Shown in pieces: positions 15,213 through 24,081 of a DNA stretch of 64,000 bases; position 1 is the stretch's first letter; each line of letters opens with the position of its first letter. Source of the stretch: Flavobacterium urumqiense (GTDB lineage Bacteria; Bacteroidota; Bacteroidia; Flavobacteriales; Flavobacteriaceae); the NCBI RefSeq assembly GCF_900108015.1, contig NZ_FNVP01000001.1, positions 62,001 through 126,000 of the forward strand. Direction: 5' to 3'. Both the position numbers and the translations under genes were made by a program. The notes under the pieces were generated by a model that was not told the origin of the DNA, ran no database searches, and saw only the letters and a list, made by a program, of their open reading frames with translations.

Positions 15213-15821
15213 TTAATATTGGTATACTACAGTTCTGTTTCTTTTGTTCAAATAATAATGCCATAAAAGAAATGTGGCGAAAGAACGATATGGACTCCAT
15301 TGCACAGCGTGAACTTCCATCGCGTTTTTTTCGTGAATATCTAGTAATTCTTTTATGGTATTTATTACGGCAATATCTCCAAGCGGAAGTAAATCTGGGG
15401 CTTGCAGACAAAACATCAAATAAATATCTATGGTCCAGTTTCCTATTCCTTTTATTTTAATGAGCTCTTGTCGTACTTGATCCGTTGTTTTGGATGGCAA
15501 GCTTTCTAAATCTATATCTTTGTTTAGTATTGCATTTGACAACGCTTTGATATAAGATGTTTTTTGACGGCTTACGCCAAGGGTTCTAAATTCTTCATCT
15601 GATAAACCAAGCAGAATACTGGGTTCAAAGATTTTTATCTTTTCTCTTAATTTTAAAAAAGTGGCTTTGGCGGAATCTATCGAGACTTGCTGTTCCAATA
15701 TTAATAACACTAAAGTCTCAAAACCTTGTGGCCTTTTTGGAATTGTTGGAAGTCCGTATTTTTCTATTATGAGTTTGAAAATGGTATCTTTTTCAGAAAG
15801 ATATTCGATTGCTTGTTGCAT
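15213..15821 (-). CDS. DNA-3-methyladenine glycosylase (AlkA-like, HhH-GPD)
   Basis: A 202-residue base-excision repair glycosylase that removes alkylated purines. The helix-hairpin-helix IKGIGNWT lies at about 123-130 and the catalytic Asp is D149 in LPLGDIAV. It lacks the N-terminal domain of E. coli AlkA and the FeS cluster cysteines of Nth/MutY, placing it with short AlkA-type enzymes. It starts at an ATG and is flanked upstream by a palindromic repeat. Confidence 0.85.
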   Translation of the reverse strand: MQQAIEYLSEKDTIFKLIIEKYGLPTIPKRPQGFETLVLLILEQQVSIDSAKATFLKLREKIKIFEPSILLGLSDEEFRTLGVSRQKTSYIKALSNAILNKDIDLESLPSKTTDQVRQELIKIKGIGNWTIDIYLMFCLQAPDLLPLGDIAVINTIKELLDIHEKNAMEVHAVQWSPYRSFATFLLWHYYLNKRNRTVVYQY

Positions 15822-15833
15822 AATCTGATTTTT

Positions 15834-15915
15834 TTAGCCCAGATGGGAACGGCATCCTTTTTATCTCGTTTTCCAAATGAGATAAAAAGATACAGTGTAC
15901 AGCTGGATTAGCTTC
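15834..15915 (-). repeat. palindromic intergenic element, short form (copy B)
   Basis: Ends TTAGCCCAGAT and GGATTAGCTTC flank a stem with arms CTTTTTATCTC and GAGATAAAAAG. The outer parts GGAACGGCATCC and ACAGTGTACAGCTGGAT match the other copies. It sits between the glycosylase gene and the 3' end of the DUF5686 gene. Confidence 0.75.
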
Positions 15916-15954
15916 AAATAAAAATAGTAGGATTAAATCTGAAACAAGTTCTCA

Positions 15955-18441
15955 TTAAAAATAGAATCCGAACGATCCCTTTACAGAAAAACGATTGGTA
16001 TCGGGAGTATTCAAATAACTGCCTCTCCATGCGAAATCAATACGCAAAAATTTGAAAATATTCCCAATGCCTGCTTGGTATTCCCAATAGACTTTGTCAG
16101 GTGCACTATACGTTAACCCCGAAGCATTAATCCCTCTATTCGCATCTGATATAGTTCCATAAACTCCTTTTACTCCAATAATTTCTCTCCAATTGAGTTT
16201 TCTCATAAAAGGGATTCTGGAAAAAAATCTCCCCTGAAAATTATGATTCCACTGCAACGTAGTATATTGATCCGATATAAACTCATAATAATTGAGGTTG
16301 CTAAAGGTACTTTCGTTCGAAAAGAAGGTTTGATTCCCCGGAATAACACTCATCAATCCCAAAGGAATTGTACCGAAGGTTTTCCCAACTTCAAGAATTA
16401 TATTTGAGCGGCCTAAAGGCCCTATGATTATAGGTTGTTTATAATACAATTGAATTTTTTCGTATTTAAAATCACTATTCATCAATCCTTTAAATCCATG
16501 ACTGTAATTCACAGAAACCTCACTGTAAGGACTGTCTACGAGATCTCTTTCTACGGCAAACCCAATGGTTTTTCTTTGCGGTGTAAAACCTACCCGAAAA
16601 TTAAATTCCGATTGTTTTACATCGCTTTTAGTTATTGTCTTGGCTGCATCTGTGTAGTAATCTAACCTAAATGTCGGCGAAGCAGATTCTAAAGTTCGAT
16701 AAGAAAATCCCGCTTGAAAAGTTAAGTTTTTAACCGGTTCAATTTCTAAACCGAATGTACTTAAATTGATATTAGTCAGCTTACCATTATTCCCCGAAGC
16801 AAAAATCGTTGACGAAGCATTACTTCGACCCAAGACATCGGTTGAAGCGGTTAAACTCGAGCCTATTTGTTCCACATCACGCCTATTCCCTCCAGATAAA
16901 ATAAGTCGATTTTTCTTATCGACCATCCACTTTCCTGAAAATCCGTACTTAAATTTATCATCCTTAAATCCATACGCAGTATAGCCTTGCAATCTCCATG
17001 TATCCGCTGTGCCAAAATAAGTTCTTGCTCCGGTCCGCAGTCGAAGACCTTCTACTTCATTGTATCCAAATGTCGAAAAAATAGGACCATAATCGATATG
17101 ACCAAATTGGACATAACCACTGGCAAGCACCATTACTGAACTTGATATTTGTTTGAATTTTTTAACGCTCTTCAAAGTATCAAGCATTTTATAAACGCCT
17201 AACTCATCTTTGCTCAAATTTTCGAAACGGTTTTCTTGCCAAAATTCATCTGATTTATCGTAAACCGCTTTATCCATATAATTAACCTCATCCTTATAAA
17301 ATGAAAGTGGTTTCTCTTTATTGAATTCATGGTTTCTATAGAAAGAGGTCCTCTTTCCGTACAATCCTTTTGATTTTTCTTTTTTGTTTAAAGCAAAATC
17401 AGACATCATGTAATCGCGGGTCAATAAAAAAACCGAATCATTTACAACATCAAATTCCTGCTCTAAATAAATATCTTTTACCCAGTTAATATTAGCGCTT
17501 TTTGTAACCGCCATGTTGATTTTTTTAATAGCAAATGTGGAATCATTTACATAAAAATCACCTTTGAAAGTAAGTTCATTTTTACGTCGAGGATAAAACA
17601 CTATATGATAACACCATTTTTTATCAACAAACGAACTGTCTCTTAACACATAATTATAAACATCAATTCCGGTAGTAGACAATGGACTGGTAAAGCTTTT
17701 GTCAAAAAAAGTAAGGTGGTTTTCATAGATATTATAATCCGAATACAAATCTTTGACAAAAGTCAAAATTTGCTGATTGCCTTCAAAACCAGAAGTTTTA
17801 CTAGCTTTCATTTTCTCTTTTACCTTTTTCAATTTAGTATCTCCATACACATCATACAAAGATTCATTGATGAAAATAGGCAAATAAGTTTTCCCGGTAA
17901 TTCTGGAAGTATCTACTTGATCAAAAATAAATTCCATGCCTTTGAAAAGCTTACTTTTCATAAAAGCACTGTCAATAGTATTCATATCAAACTCAACCTT
18001 CTCATATTTTTCCATTTGGTATTGAGCAAATAAATTCAATCCATTTTTACGCTTGTGCTCCCAAATTTTTCTAAGGATATCAAGTGCCGGATTATTTTTC
18101 TTAGAAGTTTTTCCTGAAAAAATCACTACTTCTTTGAGACTTTCAGCTTCATTCAACTGAATTTTAAAATTATAATTTACCGGTTTATCCAAAGTAATCT
18201 CTTTTTCTGAAAATCCTACTGAAGACACTACAATTGTGGCATATGTTTTTTGGGATTCAATGTAAAAACGACCATCTTCATTAGTGACAATTCCTTCATT
18301 TGAATCTTTGAAAACGACATTCGCAAAAGGAATAGGCTGACCTGATTTGTCGATAACAATGCCACTCACTTTTGTTTGAGCAAAAATGTTATTCGCAAAT
18401 GCGAATAAAAAAAGCAGACTGAATAATAAAATTTTTTTCAT
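15955..18441 (-). CDS. DUF5686 outer-membrane protein with carboxypeptidase-regulatory-like domain
   Basis: An 828-residue protein. The signal peptide MKKILLFSLLFLFAFANNIFA is followed by a carboxypeptidase-regulatory-like beta-sandwich (VSGIVIDKSGQPIPFANVVF, residues about 24-105), then the long DUF5686 region typical of Bacteroidota outer-membrane proteins, ending in a strand with terminal aromatic residues (GSFGFYF). The function of the family is unknown; a barrel linked to envelope homeostasis is likely. I chose the ATG at 18441 because earlier ATG/TTG codons lie inside the terminator of pdhB (18447-18486). A TATATTTG motif in that terminator's loop would give a short leader to this start. 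Confidence 0.85.
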   Translation of the reverse strand: MKKILLFSLLFLFAFANNIFAQTKVSGIVIDKSGQPIPFANVVFKDSNEGIVTNEDGRFYIESQKTYATIVVSSVGFSEKEITLDKPVNYNFKIQLNEAESLKEVVIFSGKTSKKNNPALDILRKIWEHKRKNGLNLFAQYQMEKYEKVEFDMNTIDSAFMKSKLFKGMEFIFDQVDTSRITGKTYLPIFINESLYDVYGDTKLKKVKEKMKASKTSGFEGNQQILTFVKDLYSDYNIYENHLTFFDKSFTSPLSTTGIDVYNYVLRDSSFVDKKWCYHIVFYPRRKNELTFKGDFYVNDSTFAIKKINMAVTKSANINWVKDIYLEQEFDVVNDSVFLLTRDYMMSDFALNKKEKSKGLYGKRTSFYRNHEFNKEKPLSFYKDEVNYMDKAVYDKSDEFWQENRFENLSKDELGVYKMLDTLKSVKKFKQISSSVMVLASGYVQFGHIDYGPIFSTFGYNEVEGLRLRTGARTYFGTADTWRLQGYTAYGFKDDKFKYGFSGKWMVDKKNRLILSGGNRRDVEQIGSSLTASTDVLGRSNASSTIFASGNNGKLTNINLSTFGLEIEPVKNLTFQAGFSYRTLESASPTFRLDYYTDAAKTITKSDVKQSEFNFRVGFTPQRKTIGFAVERDLVDSPYSEVSVNYSHGFKGLMNSDFKYEKIQLYYKQPIIIGPLGRSNIILEVGKTFGTIPLGLMSVIPGNQTFFSNESTFSNLNYYEFISDQYTTLQWNHNFQGRFFSRIPFMRKLNWREIIGVKGVYGTISDANRGINASGLTYSAPDKVYWEYQAGIGNIFKFLRIDFAWRGSYLNTPDTNRFSVKGSFGFYF

Positions 18442-18446
18442 AGTTG

Positions 18447-18486
18447 TAAAAAAAAACTTCATCAAATATACAATTGATGAAGTTTC
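18447..18486 (-). terminator. pdhB terminator with promoter motif in its loop
   Basis: On the minus strand AACTTCATCAA and TTGATGAAGTT form an 11-bp stem followed by nine T, about 90 bases after the pdhB stop. The loop and start of the 3' arm contain TATATTTG (18470-18463), an exact TAnnTTTG correctly placed for the next gene, whose ATG is at 18441. Confidence 0.75.
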
Positions 18487-18572
18487 AAATATAGGTATTT
18501 AGGAATCTAGATTATCTGAAATTAAGTCCATTGACTGTTAAAATTCATTTAAAAATCAAATTCTTAAAAAAT

Positions 18573-19553
18573 TTATTTTTTATACAATACTTTTTTTACC
18601 GCTTTTATAACATCACCAGAATTAGGCAGCCATTCTTTCAGTAAAACTGGAGAATAAGGTGCTGGCGTATCCGCCGTGGTGATTCGTTGAATAGGCGCAT
18701 CCAGAAAATCAAAAGCACGTTCTTGAACTAAATAAGTAATCTCAGAAGAAACACTTGCAAATGGCCAAGCTTCCTCAAGAATTACCAATCTATTTGTTTT
18801 TCTTACTGAAGTCAAAATTGTTTCGAAATCCAAAGGACGAACCGTTCTTAAATCGATAATTTCACATGAAATCCCTTCTTTTGCCAATTCATCAGCAGCG
18901 ATGAACGCTTCTTTAATAATTTTTCCAAAGGATACAATCGTAACATCAGTCCCAACACGTTTTACATCCGCAACACCAATTGGGATTGTATATTCACCAT
19001 CCGGCACTTCCCCTTTATCACCATACATTTGTTCTGATTCCATAAAAATAACAGGATCATTATCACGAATAGCTGATTTCAAAAGTCCTTTTGCATCATA
19101 AACATTAGAAGGAACCACAACTTTAAGTCCCGGAGTATTTGCAAACCAGTTTTCTAAAGCTTGTGAGTGTGTTGCTCCTAATTGCCCTGCCGAAGCAGTT
19201 GGACCACGAAAAACGATAGGCACGTTAAATTGTCCACCTGTCATCTGACGCATTTTAGCAGCGTTATTTATAATTTGATCAATTCCCACTAAACAGAAAT
19301 TGAAGGTCATATATTCTACAATTGGTCTACACCCATTCATTGCTGATCCTACCGCAATACCTGTGAATCCAAGTTCTGCGATTGGAGTATCAATAACTCT
19401 TTTTTCGCCAAATTCAGCAAGCATTCCTTTAGACGCTTTGTAAGCTCCATTATATTCAGCAACTTCTTCACCCATTAAGTATATGGACTCATCGCGACGC
19501 ATTTCTTCACTCATCGCTTCGCAAATGGCCTCTCTAAATTGTATCGTTCTCAT
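18573..19553 (-). CDS. pdhB: pyruvate dehydrogenase E1 component, beta subunit
   Basis: A 326-residue ThDP-dependent beta subunit of the pyruvate dehydrogenase complex. With E1-alpha it decarboxylates pyruvate and passes acetyl to E2. Characteristic segments are FREAICEAMSEEM, GMLAEFGEKRVIDTPIAELG (about 43-62, cofactor/active-site helix), GATHSQALENWFANTPGLKV and the C-terminal transketolase domain (VSFGKIIKEA, IDLRTVRPLD, LEEAWPFASV). E1-alpha and E2 are not adjacent, as is common in Flavobacteria where pdhA-pdhC lie elsewhere. A branched-chain or acetoin E1-beta is the alternative but less likely. Its upstream region has TATTTTTG at 19596-19589 (minus strand). Confidence 0.88.
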   Translation of the reverse strand: MRTIQFREAICEAMSEEMRRDESIYLMGEEVAEYNGAYKASKGMLAEFGEKRVIDTPIAELGFTGIAVGSAMNGCRPIVEYMTFNFCLVGIDQIINNAAKMRQMTGGQFNVPIVFRGPTASAGQLGATHSQALENWFANTPGLKVVVPSNVYDAKGLLKSAIRDNDPVIFMESEQMYGDKGEVPDGEYTIPIGVADVKRVGTDVTIVSFGKIIKEAFIAADELAKEGISCEIIDLRTVRPLDFETILTSVRKTNRLVILEEAWPFASVSSEITYLVQERAFDFLDAPIQRITTADTPAPYSPVLLKEWLPNSGDVIKAVKKVLYKK

Positions 19554-19640
19554 AGTTGTATCGTGTATGTGTGTAATTTTTAGAAAAGCAAAAATAAATA
19601 TTTAAAACCACTTAAATGCATAAATTACTTTAAAATAATC

Positions 19641-19730
19641 AGGAGCTATTTCCGGCTAACCGCTATATCTTCTTGCAGTCTAGTTCTAAAAAACCAGACT
19701 GCAAGAAGGATGCCGCTTTTATCCGGGCTA
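19641..19730 (+). repeat. palindromic intergenic element, short form (copy C)
   Basis: Ends AGGAGCTATTTCCGGCT and GATGCCGCTTTTATCCGGG(CTA) enclose a near-perfect hairpin with arms CTTCTTGCAGTCT and AGACTGCAAGAAG. It lies between two divergent genes, so it is not a shared 3' terminator. Confidence 0.8.
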
Positions 19731-19993
19731 CGAAATCGATGTAATTACGAACTTTTTTTTCTTCATAAAATTTTCCACGTTTTAAAACAGAAAAGGAATG
19801 CTTTGATTTCTGATTTATTTATTTTCAAAAGAGCCATTATTATCCTGAATTCTAAAAAAAAACAACTACGCTAATTTTCAACAAAAGCTATCTTTCCTAG
19901 CGAAACAACCAAATCTGCCTAAATAATTTCCGAAATCGTAATAGTTATGAAAAAAATATTATGCATGCATAGTATTTATTCGAATTAAAATTT

Positions 19994-20001
19994 TAAATTT
20001 G
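19994..20001 (+). promoter_or_regulatory. etfB promoter -7 motif
   Basis: TAAATTTG, an exact TAnnTTTG 33 bases before the etfB ATG. No convincing -33 TTG was found. Confidence 0.55.
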
Positions 20002-20034
20002 TAAAAGAAATTAAGAATAATTAAATATATACTT

Positions 20035-20781
20035 ATGAAAATATTAGTTTGCATCAGTCACGTTCCTGATACTACTTCAAAAATTAACTTTATCAATGGC
20101 GACTCAGAATTTGATACTAATGGAGTACAATTTGTGATTAACCCAAATGATGAATTTGGTTTAACACGAGCGATCTGGTTCCAAGAACAACAAGGAGCAA
20201 CGGTTACAGTTGTCAATGTTGGAGGTCCGGAAACAGAACCAACTTTAAGAAAAGCATTAGCAATAGGCGCAAACGAAGCAATTCGTGTAAACGCAAATCC
20301 TACTGACGGATTTTATGTTGCCAAACAACTTGCTGAAGTAATCAAAAATGGAGGATACGATGTTATTATCGCTGGAAAAGAATCTTTGGATTATAATGGT
20401 GGAATGGTTCCTGGAATGATTGCTGGTATTTTAGGCTATAATTTCTTGAATTCTTGCACATCGCTAACGGTTGATGGTACTAATGTAAAAGCAGTTCGTG
20501 AAATTGATGGCGGAAAAGAAACTGTTGCTACTACTTTACCTTTAATTATTGGTGGACAAAAAGGATTAGTTGAAGAGAAAGATTTGCGTATTCCTAACAT
20601 GAGAGGAATTATGACTGCTCGAACTAAAGCATTGACTATTCTTGAGCCTGTTGATGCTCCAACATCAACTAAAGCAATGAAATTTGAAAAACCAGCTCCA
20701 AGATCGGCGGTGAAATTAATTTCTGCGGACAATTTAGACGAATTAATCAATTTATTACACAACGAAGCGAAAGTAATCTAA
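20035..20781 (+). CDS. etfB: electron transfer flavoprotein subunit beta
   Basis: A 248-residue AMP-binding beta subunit of ETF, which with EtfA carries electrons from acyl-CoA and related dehydrogenases to the respiratory chain. The start MKILVCISHVPDTTSKINF and segments EFGLTRAIWFQEQQGATVTV and VIIAGKESLDYNGGMVPGM are typical. It is followed 91 bases later by etfA on the same strand. The gap contains an AAGTC/GACTT-rich repeat rather than a gene. Confidence 0.95.
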   Translation: MKILVCISHVPDTTSKINFINGDSEFDTNGVQFVINPNDEFGLTRAIWFQEQQGATVTVVNVGGPETEPTLRKALAIGANEAIRVNANPTDGFYVAKQLAEVIKNGGYDVIIAGKESLDYNGGMVPGMIAGILGYNFLNSCTSLTVDGTNVKAVREIDGGKETVATTLPLIIGGQKGLVEEKDLRIPNMRGIMTARTKALTILEPVDAPTSTKAMKFEKPAPRSAVKLISADNLDELINLLHNEAKVI

Positions 20782-20784
20782 CTG

Positions 20785-20860
20785 TCATAAAGTAGAATGT
20801 CGAAAGTCAAAAGGACAGAAATTTCCCCTTATGACTTTAAACTTTAAAACTTTAGGACTA
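20785..20860 (+). repeat. AAGTC/GACTT-rich intergenic sequence in etfBA
   Basis: Between etfB and etfA the sequence has TGTCATAAAG and later CTTATGACTTT, with repeats of GAAAGTC, AAACTTT and AAAACTTT. It is a degenerate imperfect inverted repeat with no coding sense. It may fold in the etfBA mRNA. Confidence 0.4.
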
Positions 20861-20872
20861 AAACAAAAAATT

Positions 20873-21838
20873 ATGTCAATATTAATATATGCAGAATACG
20901 CTGAAGGAAAATTCAAAAAAGTAGCTTTCGAATTGGCTTCTTATGCTAAAAAAGTAGCAGAATCATTAGGAACAACTGTAACGGCAGTGACTGTAAATGC
21001 AGGAGATGTTTCGGAATTATCAAAATACGGAGTAGACAAAGTATTAAAAGTAAATAACGATAAATTATCAGGTTTTACTGCAAAAGCGTATGCTGATGTA
21101 ATCAAACAAGCCGCTCAAAAAGAAAATATCAAATTAATTTTACTTTCCTCAACTACGGACAGTATTTACCTTTCCTCACTTGTTGCAGTAGCTTTAGAAG
21201 CTGGTTATGCTTCAAATGTTGTTGGTTTACCAGTTTCAACCTCTCCTTTTCAAGTAAAAAGAAATGCTTTTTCAAACAAAGCTTTTAATATTACTGAAAT
21301 CGACACTGACGTAAAAGTTCTAGGACTTGCCAAAAACTCGTACGGAATTGTTGAAACTGCATCTACATTAACCGAAGAAGATTTCAACCCAACTATTGGA
21401 GACAATGATTTTGGTGTAAAAGTTGAATCAGTAGAGAAAGTTTCGGGAAAAGTATCCATCGCTGATGCTGACATAGTTGTATCTGCTGGTCGCGGATTAA
21501 AAGGACCTGAAAACTGGGCTATGATTGAAGAATTAGCTTCTGTACTTGGTGCTGCCACTGCTTGTTCAAAACCAGTTTCGGATTTAGGCTGGAGACCTCA
21601 TGGAGAACACGTAGGACAAACTGGAAAACCGGTTGCCACAAATTTATATATTGCCATTGGAATATCTGGTGCAATTCAACACATTGCCGGAATCAACTCT
21701 TCTAAAGTAAAAGTAGTAATCAACAGTGACCCGGAAGCTCCTTTCTTCAAAGTTGCCGATTATGGAATAGTTGGCGATGCATTTGAAATTGTACCAAAAT
21801 TAATTGAGAAATTCAAAGCATTCAAAGCACATAACTAG
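20873..21838 (+). CDS. etfA: electron transfer flavoprotein subunit alpha
   Basis: The 321-residue FAD-carrying partner of EtfB. The C-terminal FAD domain shows GRGLKGPENWAMIEELASVL, WRPHGEHVGQTGKPV and GISGAIQHIAGI, the classical FAD-binding run; residues before about 190 form the Rossmann-like N-domain. I place the start at 20873 (MSILIYAEYAEG), matching orthologues. A frame extending 14 codons upstream runs into the repeat region and looks spurious. The transcript ends in the long-loop hairpin at 21862-21916. Confidence 0.94.
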   Translation: MSILIYAEYAEGKFKKVAFELASYAKKVAESLGTTVTAVTVNAGDVSELSKYGVDKVLKVNNDKLSGFTAKAYADVIKQAAQKENIKLILLSSTTDSIYLSSLVAVALEAGYASNVVGLPVSTSPFQVKRNAFSNKAFNITEIDTDVKVLGLAKNSYGIVETASTLTEEDFNPTIGDNDFGVKVESVEKVSGKVSIADADIVVSAGRGLKGPENWAMIEELASVLGAATACSKPVSDLGWRPHGEHVGQTGKPVATNLYIAIGISGAIQHIAGINSSKVKVVINSDPEAPFFKVADYGIVGDAFEIVPKLIEKFKAFKAHN

Positions 21839-21861
21839 TCTCTTTAATAAATCATTTAAAT

Positions 21862-21916
21862 TGCTATCTAAAAAATAAGATATTTGTATCTTTGCTTTTA
21901 GATAGCATTTTTTTTG
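21862..21916 (+). terminator. etfA terminator with next gene's promoter in its loop
   Basis: Perfect 12-bp arms TGCTATCTAAAA (21862-21873) and TTTTAGATAGCA (21897-21908) are followed by eight T. The loop contains TATCTTTG (21887-21894), an exact TAnnTTTG, with TTG at 21861-21863, 23 bases upstream. The promoter would drive the nuclease gene at 21968. Confidence 0.75.
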
Positions 21917-21967
21917 CACCCTATTTATTATTAAAAAAGTACACGGTACTTTCCCATTACAAGAATT

Positions 21968-22597
21968 ATGAGCTTAGTTAAATTATCCATAAAAGGAATT
22001 TCATATAGTCAAACTCAAAACGGAGCGTACGCTTTAATTTTGAATGAAGTTGATGGCGAAAGAAAATTACCGATTGTCATAGGTGCTTTTGAAGCACAAT
22101 CTATTGCTATTGCTTTAGAAAAAGAAATAAAACCACCACGTCCTTTGACGCATGATTTATTCAAAAATTTTGCTGAACGTTTTGATATCACTGTAAAACA
22201 AGTCATAATCCATAAGCTAGTAGATGGTGTTTTTTATTCTAGTATCATTTGCGAAAGAGATAAAATTGAGGAGATCATAGATGCTCGTACTTCTGATGCC
22301 ATTGCATTGGCACTGCGATTCAATGCTCCTATTTTCACGTACAAGAACATTCTGGACAAAGCTGGTATTTATTTAAAAGCAAACCCTTCTGACACTAATA
22401 AAGATTCCCAAGAAATAGATGATGTACTTTCTAATCCGGACACTTTTGGAAGAGAGGAAGAAAGCAATCAATCCGGCAATACCTATTCCAAGCATAGTTT
22501 ACAGGAATTGAATGAATTACTCGACCAAGCGGTAACGCACGAAGATTACGAAAAAGCAGCAAAAATCAGAGATGAAATCTCAAAAAGAGAATCGTAG
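21968..22597 (+). CDS. bifunctional nuclease family protein (DUF151 plus UVR motif)
   Basis: A 209-residue protein. Residues 1-135 form the DUF151/bifunctional nuclease domain (LPIVIGAFEAQSIAIALE, RPLTHDLFKNF, DARTSDAIALALRFNAPI), related to plant BBD nucleases that cleave DNA and RNA. The C-terminus (about 165-205) is a UvrB/UvrC-type helical motif (LNELLDQAVTHEDYEKAAKI). The combination is common in Bacteroidota. A role in DNA repair or nucleic-acid turnover is inferred. Confidence 0.85.
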   Translation: MSLVKLSIKGISYSQTQNGAYALILNEVDGERKLPIVIGAFEAQSIAIALEKEIKPPRPLTHDLFKNFAERFDITVKQVIIHKLVDGVFYSSIICERDKIEEIIDARTSDAIALALRFNAPIFTYKNILDKAGIYLKANPSDTNKDSQEIDDVLSNPDTFGREEESNQSGNTYSKHSLQELNELLDQAVTHEDYEKAAKIRDEISKRES

Positions 22598-22654
22598 TTC
22601 ATTTAATTAATTACTATCCGTTGATTAAACCATAATCGATTATCCCCCAGTAAA

Positions 22655-23479
22655 ATGAAGCAATATTTAGATTTAGTGCAACACGTTATGGAAAACGGTT
22701 GTCAAAAAGGAGATCGAACAGGAACAGGAACAAAAAGTGTTTTTGGTTACCAAATGCGATTTGATTTAAGTGAAGGTTTCCCGATGGTTACTACAAAAAA
22801 ACTACATCTTAAATCTATTATCTTCGAATTGCTTTGGTTCTTAAAAGGAGATACAAATATTAAGTACCTGCAAGAAAACGGAGTGAAAATATGGGATGCA
22901 TGGGCTGATGCTAATGGGGATTTAGGGCCAGTTTACGGACATCAATGGCGCAACTGGAACAGTGAAGAAATAGATCAAATCACGGAACTAATTACAGAAC
23001 TTAAGACCAATCCGAATAGCAGAAGAATGCTTGTTTCGGCCTGGAATCCTTCCGTACTTCCTGACACAACAAAATCATTTGACGAAAATGTAGCCAACAA
23101 TAAAGCAGCTTTGCCTCCATGTCATGCTTTCTTTCAGTTTTATGTTTCTGATGGAAAATTATCCTGCCAATTATACCAACGAAGTGCCGATATTTTCTTG
23201 GGAGTTCCCTTTAATATTGCTTCCTATGCATTGCTGACTATGATGATTGCACAAGTTTGTGATCTGGAACTTGGAGAATTTATTCACACTTTTGGTGACG
23301 CACATATTTACAACAATCATTTTGAACAACTCGAATTACAATTGTCACGAGAGCCAAAATCATTACCGAAAATGATTTTGAATCCAGAAATAAAAAATAT
23401 TTTCGAATTTGATTTTGAAGATTTTACTCTTGAAGGCTATGAGCCTCATCCAATTATAAAAGGAAGCGTTGCTGTTTAA
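22655..23479 (+). CDS. thyA: thymidylate synthase
   Basis: A 274-residue enzyme that methylates dUMP to dTMP using methylene-tetrahydrofolate, yielding dihydrofolate. [11 protein letters not shown] (21-31) and the catalytic Cys156 in [10 protein letters not shown] are present, as are [16 protein letters not shown] and the C-terminal KGSVAV. A short extra loop ([14 protein letters not shown], about 139-152) precedes the catalytic Cys. Dihydrofolate reductase, which recycles the product, is encoded about 950 bases downstream. Confidence 0.97.
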   Translation: MKQYLDLVQHVMENGCQKGDRTGTGTKSVFGYQMRFDLSEGFPMVTTKKLHLKSIIFELLWFLKGDTNIKYLQENGVKIWDAWADANGDLGPVYGHQWRNWNSEEIDQITELITELKTNPNSRRMLVSAWNPSVLPDTTKSFDENVANNKAALPPCHAFFQFYVSDGKLSCQLYQRSADIFLGVPFNIASYALLTMMIAQVCDLELGEFIHTFGDAHIYNNHFEQLELQLSREPKSLPKMILNPEIKNIFEFDFEDFTLEGYEPHPIIKGSVAV

Positions 23480-23512
23480 ATCAGACTGAATCCTTCTCCT
23501 TCAATTAAAAAT

Positions 23513-23539
23513 AAAAAAATCCGCTTCATGGCGGATTTT
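23513..23539. terminator. terminator shared by thyA and CBM48 gene
   Basis: AAAATCCGC and GCGGATTTT form a stem around TTCATG between two convergent genes, with A and T tracts at both ends. Confidence 0.8.
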
Positions 23540-23548
23540 CACATTTGA

Positions 23549-23845
23549 TTAGATAGATAAAACACTATTTTCTGCCCCAGCAAAATCATTCCATTTGAAA
23601 GAATCTGCATCTGGTTCATTTATGAATTGACCATCTATAACATATTTAAACTCATAAGATGCATCTTTATTCAAGTCGAAAGTAGCTTTGAAAGTTCCGT
23701 TTTTTAATTTACTTAAAGCTCCTTCTGCTAAATTCCAACTATTAAAATCACCAACTACTGATGCTGATGCTGCTTGCTTTGCTTCTACCGAAAATGTAAC
23801 TTTACATACCGGTTTTGTTTTTACAAATTGTTTCTTTATCGACAT
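23549..23845 (-). CDS. CBM48/isoamylase early-set (AMPK-type glycogen-binding) protein
   Basis: A 98-residue stand-alone carbohydrate-binding module of the AMPK beta/isoamylase early-set type. The core VTFSVEAKQAASASVVGDFN, then SWN, and KLKNGTFKATFDL and YEFKYVIDGQFINEPDA match the glycogen-binding fold, with the conserved Trp (SWN) and VIDG. It has no catalytic domain. I start at 23845 (MSIKKQFVKTKP) rather than 19 codons upstream, because the domain begins there. An 18-base palindrome of LacI-operator type lies in the divergent spacer upstream. Confidence 0.8.
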   Translation of the reverse strand: MSIKKQFVKTKPVCKVTFSVEAKQAASASVVGDFNSWNLAEGALSKLKNGTFKATFDLNKDASYEFKYVIDGQFINEPDADSFKWNDFAGAENSVLSI

Positions 23846-23994
23846 AACTATTTCATTTTTAGATTTATGAGACAAAGAAAACGAATTCAGTTGGACTTTC
23901 AAAAAACCATCTTACGATTTAATGAAATGAGTTAAAGAATGTTAATTTTTAAATAATTTGCCAATTTATTTAATTTAAATTTTGATATCCAAAA

Positions 23995-24012
23995 CAAGAA
24001 AACGTTTTCTTG
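23995..24012. promoter_or_regulatory. 18-bp perfect palindrome, LacI-family-type operator candidate
   Basis: CAAGAAAACGTTTTCTTG is a perfect palindrome with a central CG. Its core GAAAACGTTTTC closely resembles operators of LacI/CcpA-family regulators. It lies between the divergent CBM48 and 2TM genes. The regulator is not in this window. Confidence 0.55.
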
Positions 24013-24081
24013 CTAAATTATAGACAACCAAAATATTACCTTTCCAAAATAAATTTTATCTTTATAAAATAAAAACGAATT

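Larger units (their letters stand above)
19554..20034. other. divergent spacer between pdhB and etfB
   Basis: It holds the pdhB promoter motif (TATTTTTG, 19596-19589 on the minus strand), a palindromic repeat (19641-19730), the alternating palindrome ATGCATGCAT near 19962-19971, and the etfB promoter motif TAAATTTG (19994-20001). No coding potential was seen. Confidence 0.6.

Noticed and set aside
19962..19971. ATGCATGCAT palindrome as an operator of etfB
   Set aside because: Ten-base simple alternating sequence in AT-rich DNA, about 70 bases upstream of the gene and without a second copy; likely chance.
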